Program-made: the position numbers and the translations under genes
Assembly: GCA_005880985.1 (NCBI GenBank)
Contig: VBIQ01000019.1
Coordinates: forward strand, 1-54,871
Reading direction: 5' to 3'
DNA length: 54,871 nt
Origin: Chloroflexota bacterium
GTDB lineage: Bacteria; Chloroflexota; Dormibacteria; Aeolococcales; Aeolococcaceae
The notes under the pieces: model-generated
Databases searched by the model: none
Seen by the model: only the letters and a program-made list of their open reading frames with translations
Told to the model about the DNA's origin: nothing
In this document: in pieces, positions 16,216 to 23,629 of the stretch
Position numbering within the stretch: position 1 is the first letter of the stretch
Layout of the letters: the number at the start of each line of letters is the position of its first letter

Positions 16216-17064
16216 TTGGAAACGGCGAGCTCGGGTGAGCAGGGGGCATCGGAGGCCACCCTCTCGGCTGCGGCATCGGGGCAGGAACCCGGTCGCGGTC
16301 GCCTCACCGGTCGGTGCGTACTGGTGGTCGGCGGAGGCCAGCACGACGGCGGCCTGGCGGATCCGCCGATCGGGAACGGAAGGGCCATGGCCGTTCTGTT
16401 CGCCAGGGAAGGGGCGGCCGTTGCAGTCGCAGACATTGACCGTGCGAGCGCGGAACGCACCGCTGAGCTGATCGAGGCCGGGGGTGCCCGCGCGGCGGTC
16501 ATCGTCGGTGACGCCGCGAACGAGGCTGCGGTGGCCTCGGTATTCGCCGGCGCCAGCGACGCCCTGGGTGGCCTCGACGGCGTCGTGCTCAACGTCGGCA
16601 TCGGGGCCGGCTTCTTGCTGCAGGGTACCACCGCCGACGAATGGGACCGGGTCATGGCGGTCAACCTTCGATCGCAGTTTCTGGGCTGCAAGCAGGCGCT
16701 GCAAACCATGAGGGCAGGCTCGGTGGTCCTGATCGGATCCGTGGCCGCCCGCGAGGTCCTCCCGTTCCCGGCGTACGGGGCGTCAAAAGCAGCCCTGGAG
16801 TCGCTGTGCCGCCAGGCCGCGGTCGAGGGCGCGCCTCTGATCCGCTTCAACCTGGTCCACCCTGGCCTGATCGATACCCCGCTCGGACGGCGGGCGTCGG
16901 AGCTCAGCCCTGGTCGCAACAACGTCAGGATCCCCGCTCGCCGGCAGGGAACGGCCTGGGAGGTCGCCTCCGCGGCCCTGTTCCTGCTGTCGGACGAGTC
17001 CTCGTACATCACCGGGCAGATCCTCATCGTCGACGGCGGCCTCACCATCGGACCCCGCGGATGA
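16216..17064 (+). CDS. short-chain dehydrogenase/reductase
   Basis: About 282 residues from TTG 16216; the exact start is unsure. Rossmann core: CVLVVGGGQHDGGLADPPIGNGRAMAVLFAREGAAVAVADID, where the usual TGxxxGIG is a longer, irregular glycine loop. Then GDAANEAAV, LNVGIGAG (replacing NNAG), VVLIGSVAA, the catalytic YGASK and a closing SSYITGQILIVDGGL. It predicts an NAD(P)-dependent oxidoreductase of the classical type; substrate unknown. The stop overlaps the esterase start (ATGA), so both are translationally coupled. Confidence 0.85.
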   Translation: METASSGEQGASEATLSAAASGQEPGRGRLTGRCVLVVGGGQHDGGLADPPIGNGRAMAVLFAREGAAVAVADIDRASAERTAELIEAGGARAAVIVGDAANEAAVASVFAGASDALGGLDGVVLNVGIGAGFLLQGTTADEWDRVMAVNLRSQFLGCKQALQTMRAGSVVLIGSVAAREVLPFPAYGASKAALESLCRQAAVEGAPLIRFNLVHPGLIDTPLGRRASELSPGRNNVRIPARRQGTAWEVASAALFLLSDESSYITGQILIVDGGLTIGPRG

Positions 17065-18469
17065 ACCGGCCTCGCGGGAATGCCTCTGCCAAGGCGGCGT
17101 GGCTCGCAGTCGCGACCTCGCTGGCGCTGGCGAATGTCGGAGTTGTGCCCGGCGCGGCGGCGAGCCCGGTGTCACTGCAGGACGGCCATGGGCTCCACGT
17201 CGTGGGGGTTCAGCCCCTCGACGCCCGCCTGCTGGCCGTGACCGTGAGTACGCCGGCGCTCCCGGGAACAGCACGAATCCGCATCCTGCTGCCGGCCGGG
17301 TATGCGACAGATCCATCGCGGCGATATCCGGTGTTCTACCTGCTGCACGGCACCAGCGGCGGCGCCGAGGACTGGACCACCAAGGGCAATGCCGAGCAGG
17401 CTACCGCCGGCCTGCCGCTCATCGTCGTCATGCCCGACATCGCGCTCAATGATGGCGGCGGAGGCTGGTGCACGAATTGGTACAACCAGGGGCACTACGG
17501 GCAGCCCCAATGGGAGACATTCCACATCGATGAGCTGATCCCGTGGGTCGATCAGAACCTGCGCACCATCGCCTCCAGGGAAGGCCGTGCCATCGCGGGC
17601 CTTTCCCAGGGCGGCTTCTGCTCGATCAGCTACCCGGCCCGTTATCCCGATCTGTTCAGCATCGCTCTGGCATATTCGGGAGCTCCGAACATCGCCCACG
17701 ATCTCGACTCCGAGCTGGGCAGCACGCTGATCATCAACCTCACCGAGGTAACACTCGACGGGGCTCCGCCCAACTCGATGTTCGGCGATCGCGCCACCGA
17801 ACAGATCAACTGGGAGGACCACGACCCGGACACGCTCGCTCCGAACTTGCGGAATACGGACCTCTTCATGTACTTCGGTAACGGCGCACCCGGACCCCTC
17901 GATCCGTCTCCTGTGAATCCCGGTGCCACGCCGATCGAGGCTCTGGTGGCGCGCGACAACGTCGAGTTCCACGATCGCCTGATCTCGTTGGGGATCCCCA
18001 GCCACTACGACGCCTACGGACCCGGCACTCACAGCTGGCCGTATTGGGACCGTGACCTGATGTGGAGCCTGGGGCCGATCATGGACGACTTCGCGCATCC
18101 ACCGGCGCGCCCTCGCAGGGTCAACTACACGGTCGCCGACCCTGAATACTCCGTGTACGGATGGCAGGTGGTCATGTACCGGCCTGCCATGGAGTTCAGC
18201 ACCCTCGCGAATGCCGACGGCAAAGGGTTCTCACTCGCCGGTAGCGGCACGGGTCTGTGACGACGCCGGCAGGCTATACGCCCGGCAGGAGCTACAAGGT
18301 CACGCTGCGCGGCAACGGTGTCGGGACGACGATCACGGTGATCGCGGATCCGCAAGGTCGTCTGCACATTGACGTTCCCCTCGGCCCGGGCAACCCATAT
18401 CAGCAGGACACCGCGCCGGGGATCCTTGCTGGGACGCACGTCTACACGACCATCGTGGGCATTGGATAA
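17061..18469 (+). CDS. secreted esterase (esterase D/antigen 85 family), frameshift near the 3' end
   Basis: Signal peptide (MNRPRGNASAKAAWLAVATS..., cleavage near AAASP), then an esterase D/Ag85 alpha/beta-hydrolase: YPVFYLLHGTSGGAEDWT, nucleophile elbow GLSQGGFC with Ser, and late His in YGPGTHSWPYWDRDLMW. After this domain the frame stops at 18258-18260 (GSGTGL), but a -1 shift at 18257 continues VTTPAGYTPGRSYKVTLRGNGVGTTITVIADPQG, an Ig-like C-terminal module, to 18469. The join is seamless in meaning, so I treat it as one gene with a single-base frame change: error, fresh mutation or, less likely, programmed slippage. Confidence 0.8.
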
Positions 18470-18836
18470 GCCCATCCGAGCGGGGTGGACTTCAGCGCGC
18501 GACTCTGGCGGGTGGGCTCAAGTCCGAGCCGAGGTCAGCTAGCGGAGGTTCGGCTCCCGTAATCGCTCGTCGGCCCCGCGAGACAAGGCACGGGGGTGGT
18601 CAGCGGGGTTTGTCCTGCCTGAGCTCGCGGCCAGCCCCGCGGCCCCTAGGAGGGTGCCGCCGGTGGCGGTTGCCGGGATGAGCAGTGGGGAGGGGAGGGT
18701 ATGCCGGCCAGCGAGTGCCGACCGGGCGATCGCGTGCGCGACCACCGGGTACCCCGGTCCAAGCGGTCTGCCCTACTTGACGCCGGCCTCAAGGCGGTCT
18801 ACTATTCACGTGATTACTTGATTAGTTGGTGGGGAG
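18470..18836. other. intergenic region upstream of the sulfur operon
   Basis: 367 bp without a convincing gene. The left part is GC-rich with no long open frame of coding character. The right end carries the operon promoter (separate entry) and an AT-rich element in which TGATTA occurs twice, at 18811-18816 and 18819-18824, as a direct repeat of period 8. This is a plausible binding site for the ArsR-rhodanese regulator encoded in the operon. Confidence 0.5.
18777..18805 (+). promoter_or_regulatory. promoter of the CstB-like/rhodanese/methyltransferase operon
   Basis: TTGACG (18777-18782) and TACTAT (18800-18805) are 17 bp apart, predicting a start near 18812 and a leader of about 25 nt that contains a GGGGAG ribosome site before ATG 18837. 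The TGATTA repeats would overlap the transcription start, a repression position. Confidence 0.6.
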
Positions 18837-20252
18837 ATGATCGTCCAGCAGTACTACCTGAGCTGCTTGTCGCACGCGTCCTACCTCATCGCCGACGAGA
18901 ACGCCCGACGCGCCGTCGTCGTTGATCCGCAGCGCGACATCTCCGCCTATCTCGCAGATGCACAACAGCATGGTTTGAGAATCGAGCGCGTGATCGAGAC
19001 GCATATCCATGCGGACTTCGTCTCCGGTCACCTCGAGCTGGCCGATCGAACGGGCGCGACCATCTGGTACGGCGAGCCGGCGCAGACGGAGTTCCCCATC
19101 GGCCATCTGCGGCATGGCGAGCGCATCAGCCTGGGCGAGGTGGAACTGGAGGTTCGCGCGACACCGGGGCACACGCCAGAGTCGATCAGTCTTGTCGTCT
19201 ACGAGCATCCCGACGATCCCATCCCACAGGCAGTGCTCACTGGCGACACGCTGTTCATCGGTGATGTCGGTAGGCCGGACCTTCTGGCCGGTGATGGGAT
19301 GACTCCCGAACGGATGGCCCGTGAGCTCTACTGCTCCCTGCAGCGTGAGCTGCTCACGCTACCCGACCAGACCCGGGTGTATCCCGCGCACGGCGCCGGC
19401 TCGGCGTGCGGGAGGAGCCTGTCGAGCGAGACCTCGTCGACCATCGGTGAGCAGCGGAGGAACAACTACGCCCTGGCCCCGATGTCCGAGGACGAGTTCG
19501 TGGCGCTCGTCACCGAGGGCCAACCGGTTAGGCCGGCGTACTTTTCGTTTGACGCGCGCCTAAACCGAGAACGCCACCCACTCCTGAGCGAAGACCAGCC
19601 GCCGCCAGGGCTCACCCTGGAGGCAGTGCGCACACTGCAGGGCGCTGGAGCGGTTGTGCTCGATACCCGGTCACCAGCTGACTTCGCGAATGGCCATCTG
19701 AGAGGTGCACTGAACGTCGGACTGCAGGGACGGTTCGCAGAGTATGCCGGTGACGTCATCCCCCCGGAACAGCCGATCGTCCTGGTATGTGACCCGGGCA
19801 CCGAGCTGGAGGCGAAGGTCCGCCTCGGACGCATTGGGTTCGATGCGGTGGCGGGGTTCTTGAGCGACCCGATTCAGGTGTTTCTCGACAATCCGTCGTT
19901 CGTCGAGAGGAGCTCGCGACTCACCGCCATGGAGCTCGCCGACCGACTCGCCGCCCTGCCCGACGTGGTGGTCCTCGACGTTCGCAACCGGGGCGAGCTG
20001 GAACGCGGCGTCATCCCCGGCCACGTCCACATCCCACTCGCCGCGCTGGTGGGCCAGCTGGACGAGCTCGATCCGACCGCTCCGACGGTGGTCCACTGCG
20101 CAGGCGGGTATCGATCGTCGATCGCCGCGAGTTTCCTGGTCGCCCACGGCTTCCACGACGTGTCCGACCTCGCGGGCGGGTACGAGGCGTGGGCGCTGAT
20201 GGGTCGCGCCGAGCAGCCTGACGACCCGACGAAGCTTGTCCTCTCTTCATGA
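18837..20252 (+). CDS. CstB-like persulfide dioxygenase-rhodanese fusion
   Basis: 471 residues in three modules. A metallo-beta-lactamase domain (1-about 235) has THIHADFVSGH (His56, His58, Asp60, Phe61 where classical enzymes have His, as I recall for CstB-type proteins), RATPGHTPES, TGDTLFIGDVGRPDLL and YPAHGAGSACG. A first rhodanese homology domain (about 258-350) is probably inactive: it reads LVCDPGTELEAKVR. The second (about 362-460) has the active-site loop VVHCAGGYRSS. CstB-type fusions oxidise persulfides and move sulfur to thiosulfate, detoxifying sulfide. It is the first gene of the operon. Confidence 0.9.
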   Translation: MIVQQYYLSCLSHASYLIADENARRAVVVDPQRDISAYLADAQQHGLRIERVIETHIHADFVSGHLELADRTGATIWYGEPAQTEFPIGHLRHGERISLGEVELEVRATPGHTPESISLVVYEHPDDPIPQAVLTGDTLFIGDVGRPDLLAGDGMTPERMARELYCSLQRELLTLPDQTRVYPAHGAGSACGRSLSSETSSTIGEQRRNNYALAPMSEDEFVALVTEGQPVRPAYFSFDARLNRERHPLLSEDQPPPGLTLEAVRTLQGAGAVVLDTRSPADFANGHLRGALNVGLQGRFAEYAGDVIPPEQPIVLVCDPGTELEAKVRLGRIGFDAVAGFLSDPIQVFLDNPSFVERSSRLTAMELADRLAALPDVVVLDVRNRGELERGVIPGHVHIPLAALVGQLDELDPTAPTVVHCAGGYRSSIAASFLVAHGFHDVSDLAGGYEAWALMGRAEQPDDPTKLVLSS

Positions 20253-20290
20253 CGTTGATTGTTCCATTCGCCTAGCGAGGAGACGAAAAC

Positions 20291-20479
20291 ATGCGCGCAG
20301 TCGATTGCCCCTGCGGCCTCACGCTGACCGGCAACAGCGACGAGGAGTTGCTCCGACGAGCGTTCGAGCACCGCGACCAGCACCATGCCGACGACAACAT
20401 CCCCGACGAGTTCGTCCGCGAGACGGTGGTCAAGAACGCCCGCGACATCACCGAGGGAGCGACGACATCGACACCGTGA
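20291..20479 (+). CDS. DUF1059-like small protein
   Basis: 62 residues. MRAVDCPCGLTLTGNSDEELLRRAFEHRDQHH has the Cys-x-Cys-Gly opening, followed by an acidic helix with His residues, as in DUF1059 proteins. The two Cys and three His could bind a metal or a persulfide, but function is unknown. GCGAGGAG at 20274-20281 supplies the ribosome site. It lies 38 bp behind the dioxygenase and is in the same operon. Confidence 0.75.
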   Translation: MRAVDCPCGLTLTGNSDEELLRRAFEHRDQHHADDNIPDEFVRETVVKNARDITEGATTSTP

Positions 20480-20537
20480 GAGCCGGAGCTCGCTTAGCGC
20501 GCCAGACGCGGCGCGCATCGTCCTCCGTCGATCGCGC

Positions 20538-21260
20538 ATGACCAGCGCACTGGCGAAGGCGGAGCTGTTCGACGGCTTCGGACGAGTGGGCCAGGCGCTG
20601 GCCAGCGGCCGCCGCGTGGAGATCATCGATGTGCTCGCCAACGGCGAGCGCACGGTGGAGAGCCTGGCGGACGCGATCGGCCTATCGGTGGCCAACACCA
20701 GTCAGCATCTCCAGGTCCTGCGCCGGGCCGGGCTGGTTTCGGCGCGGCGGGCGGGAAACCACATCCACTACGCGCTCGCCGGCGGTGACGTGTTCGCGCT
20801 GTGGGCGACGCTCCGTGACGTGGCATCGCGGCGGATGGCCGAGGTCGAGAGCCTCACCGCTGCGTACCTTGGTCAACGTGACGGCCTGGAGCCGATCACG
20901 CGCGATGAGCTGCGGCGTCGACTGCGGCAACGCCCGCCGCCCATCGTCCTCGACGTGCGGCCACCCGAGGAGTACGTGAGGGGCCACCTGCCCGGGGCGG
21001 CGTCCCTCCCGCTGGCCGAGTTGCGCCGGCGGCTTCGCGACGTTCCCAAGGATCGCGACATCGTCGCCTACTGTCGGGGTCCGTACTGCGTGTATGCGCA
21101 CGAAGCCGTTCGGCTGCTCCGCTCGAAGGGATACGCGGCGCGCAGGCTTGAGGATGGGCTACCGGAGTGGGTTGCGGCAGGCCTGCCGGTCGAGCGAGGC
21201 GAGGAGGCGCCATCGCCGGATCGACGGACGACGCCCACCACCGCCGGGAGGAATCCATGA
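20538..21260 (+). CDS. ArsR-rhodanese fusion regulator
   Basis: 240 residues. The N-terminal ArsR winged helix (about 8-95) reads LASGRRVEIIDVLANGERTVESLADAIGLSVANTSQHLQVLRRAGLVSARRAGNHIHYALAG. The C-terminal rhodanese domain (about 118-220) has IVLDVRPPEEYVRGHLPGAASLPLAEL and the Cys loop AYCRGPYCVYAHEA. Fusion of a repressor and a sulfurtransferase suggests the Cys is persulfidated in response to sulfane sulfur, linking the signal to release of DNA. It is embedded in an operon with a persulfide dioxygenase and overlaps the next gene by four bases (ATGA). GTG-free ATG start at 20538. Confidence 0.9.
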   Translation: MTSALAKAELFDGFGRVGQALASGRRVEIIDVLANGERTVESLADAIGLSVANTSQHLQVLRRAGLVSARRAGNHIHYALAGGDVFALWATLRDVASRRMAEVESLTAAYLGQRDGLEPITRDELRRRLRQRPPPIVLDVRPPEEYVRGHLPGAASLPLAELRRRLRDVPKDRDIVAYCRGPYCVYAHEAVRLLRSKGYAARRLEDGLPEWVAAGLPVERGEEAPSPDRRTTPTTAGRNP

Positions 21261-22036
21261 CCGACATCCGTGACCTGGTTGACCTGGAGCAGCTCCGTGC
21301 CGAGGTGCAGAGCAAATACCGGGAGGTCGCCGAGGGCCCGACCGCCGAGTACCACTTCCACACGGGGCGAGCGCACGCCCTTCGACTGGGGTATCCCGCC
21401 TCGCCACTCGACCAGCTTCCCGAGGTCGCGTGCGAGGCGTTCGCAGGCGTCGCCAATCCCTTCCACTGGGGCACGCCCCGGCCGGGGGAGCGCGTGGTGG
21501 ACCTCGGGTCGGGCGCAGGAATGGACTCGCTGCTCGCGGCGCTCTGGGTCGGAGCGGAGGGACGCGTCATCGGCGTGGACATGACCACCGAGATGCTCGA
21601 GCGCAGCCGCAGGATTGCGGCATCGCTTGCCTTCGCGAACGTGGAGTTTCGCCAGGGCGTCATCGAGAACGCGCCGGTGGATGACAGCTGGGCGGACGTT
21701 GTGATCAGCAACGGTGTGATCAATCTCTGTCCGGACAAGCTCGGTGTCTACAGCGAGATCGCTCGGATGCTGCGGCCAGGTGGCCGGATGATGATCGCCG
21801 ACATCTGCATCGAGAAGCCGGTCCCCGAGGAGGCGCTTCGTGACATCGATCTCTGGACCGGTTGAATTGCCGGTGCCCTGCCGTGTGCAGGATGGGAGAC
21901 GGTGATCCGCGCTGCCGGCCTCGTCGATGTGGAGCTCGGTCCACCGGTCGATACGTTCGCCGGGGCGAGTGGCGAGGACAAGGCGCGGCGCTTCGGCACG
22001 TACGGCTATCCCATTCGGGCGCGCAAGTCGGGCTGA
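21257..22036 (+). CDS. ArsM-like methyltransferase with in-frame TGA (candidate selenoprotein)
   Basis: 259 residues if TGA codon 203 (21863-21865) is read as selenocysteine. Before it: SAM motif I RVVDLGSGAGMDSLLAAL, VIGVDMTTEMLERSRR, VVISNGVINLCPDK and LRPGGRMMIADICIEKPV, as in the arsenite methyltransferase family. The TGA lies in LWTG-TGA-IAGALPCAGWETVIRAAGL, where ArsM-type proteins have a conserved Cys in WxxC(I/V)(A/G)GA followed by the same helix. After it, DVELGPPVDTFAGASGEDKARRFGTYGYPIRARK completes the fold to 22036. A hairpin follows the TGA. It may methylate arsenic, selenium or a thiol. Start is coupled (ATGA) to the ArsR-rhodanese gene. Confidence 0.75.
21866..21902 (+). promoter_or_regulatory. 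bacterial SECIS-like hairpin after the in-frame TGA
   Basis: Upper stem CCTGC (21877-21881) pairs with GCAGG (21887-21891) around loop CGTGT (21882-21886), which starts 17 nt after the TGA and has G at the second position. A weaker lower stem (CCG at 21870-21872 with CGG at 21900-21902) closes an internal loop. Loop sequence and distance match the hairpin in the gene at 7211. Confidence 0.5.
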
Positions 22037-22063
22037 ACGAACTGAAGCGCAACCCCAGGTGAG

Positions 22064-23407
22064 ATGAGCGTGCTCCCGCCGCCGCGGCGACTCCGCCTGG
22101 GCATCCGCGCCAACCTCGCCCAGTTCTCGCTGCTGGTCGGCGTCAACGCGCTGGTCGGCGGCATGATCGGTCAGGAGCGCACCGTGCTCCCGTTGCTCGG
22201 CCGGCAGGTCTTTCACCTTGAGGCCTACAGCGCGACCCTCACCTTCATCATCGCCTTCGGCGCGACCAAGGCGGCGACCAACTTCGTAGCCGGGACGCTC
22301 TCTGATCGCTTGGGCCGCAAGCCGGTGCTCGTCGCTGGCTGGCTGGTCGGCCTGCCGGTGCCTGTGCTGATCATCTGGGCCCCATCGTGGGGGTGGATCC
22401 TGGCCGCGAACGTGCTCCTCGGCGTCAATCAGGGACTGACCTGGTCGACGACGGTGATCATGAAGATCGACCTGGCCGGGCCGGCGCGACGCGGGCTGGC
22501 CATGGGCCTGAATGAGGCGGCCGGGTACGGTGCCGTCGCGGTGACCGCGCTGGCGACGGGGTACATCGCTGTGCACTACGGGCTGCGGCCAGCGCCGTTC
22601 TTTCTCGGGATCGCCTATGCAGGGCTCGGGCTGGGACTGTCAGCATTCTTCGTGCGTGAGACTCATGGGCACGCCAGGCATGAGGCTGCGTCGCGTGACC
22701 GCGGGTCTGATGACCTCGCTGACGTTCTTTCCACGCACGAAGTGTTCTTGCTGACCAGCTTTCGCGAGCGAGCGCTCTCGGCTGTGAGCCAGGCGGGAAT
22801 GGTCAACAACCTCAACGACGGTATGGCCTGGGGACTGTTCCCGCTGTTCTTTGCGCGCGGCGGGCTGTCGGTGTCGGCTATCGGCGTGCTGGCCGCGCTC
22901 TATCCGGCGGTGTGGGGCGCTGGGCAGCTGGTCACCGGAGCGCTCTCCGATCGCCTGGGGCGGAAATGGTTGATCGCCGGCGGGATGTGGCTGCAGGCGC
23001 TGGCCCTTGGCATAGTCGCGACGAGCGGTAGCTTCGCACCGTGGGCGGCGGCGGCGGTACTGCTGGGCATCGGGACGGCGATGGTGTATCCGACGTTGCT
23101 TGCTGCCATCGGTGATGTTGCGCATCCGGGGTGGCGCGCGTCGGCGGTTGGCGTATACAGGTTCTGGCGTGACGCTGGCTTCGCCATCGGCGCACTACTT
23201 GCCGGTGTGGTTGCCGACCTGCTCGGGCTGGCTGCGGCGATCTGGGTGGTGGCCGCCGTCACGGCACTGTCGGGTGCAGTGGTCGCACTGCGCATGTACG
23301 AGACGCGTAGCGGTGTCAGCAGCGACCCGGCGCCGCTACGCACGGACCTAGTTGTTCCACCGCTCGCTTCTGGGGCACCGGGGGCACCCGGCACGAAGAG
23401 TCCTTGA
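22064..23407 (+). CDS. MFS transporter
   Basis: 447 residues with about twelve hydrophobic segments. Two MFS signature loops are seen: GTLSDRLGRKPVLVAGW between helices 2 and 3, and GALSDRLGRKWLIAGG in the second half, each the DRxGRK type. A cytoplasmic loop (about 203-230) between halves is charged. The first 15 residues are basic. Location at the end of the persulfide/rhodanese/methyltransferase operon, 27 bp from the methyltransferase, suggests it exports the methylated or oxidised product, but substrate cannot be read. Confidence 0.88.
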   Translation: MSVLPPPRRLRLGIRANLAQFSLLVGVNALVGGMIGQERTVLPLLGRQVFHLEAYSATLTFIIAFGATKAATNFVAGTLSDRLGRKPVLVAGWLVGLPVPVLIIWAPSWGWILAANVLLGVNQGLTWSTTVIMKIDLAGPARRGLAMGLNEAAGYGAVAVTALATGYIAVHYGLRPAPFFLGIAYAGLGLGLSAFFVRETHGHARHEAASRDRGSDDLADVLSTHEVFLLTSFRERALSAVSQAGMVNNLNDGMAWGLFPLFFARGGLSVSAIGVLAALYPAVWGAGQLVTGALSDRLGRKWLIAGGMWLQALALGIVATSGSFAPWAAAAVLLGIGTAMVYPTLLAAIGDVAHPGWRASAVGVYRFWRDAGFAIGALLAGVVADLLGLAAAIWVVAAVTALSGAVVALRMYETRSGVSSDPAPLRTDLVVPPLASGAPGAPGTKSP

Positions 23408-23629
23408 CCGATGCCGACCAAGGGCGAAGTAGACGTCACCTTCTGCGAACGCTTGTATCCCTTGTCGGATCAGGAATCCCGACGCAGCTGACCCTGCTCA
23501 GATCTCTCTCCGCCATCAATGAGTTGCTGCTCGCTGGACTCGCCTCTGTGGAGGCTAGAGCTGGCCGCGCAGATACGGGGCGCTCTCGCGGGCTCGAAGA
23601 CCGCGTCATCTCGAAGTACGCTTCGTTGC

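Noticed and set aside
18837..20252. Loss of the fourth His of the HxHxDH motif as an inactivating mutation
   Set aside because: HADF followed by SGH appears to be normal for CstB-type fused enzymes, so it is probably not damage.
23411..23491. Short frame MPTKGEVDVT resembling the start of the gene at 7211 (MPTRDEINAT)
   Set aside because: It ends after 26 codons with no methyltransferase motif. It may be a remnant of a duplicate, but the similarity is too short to support a feature.
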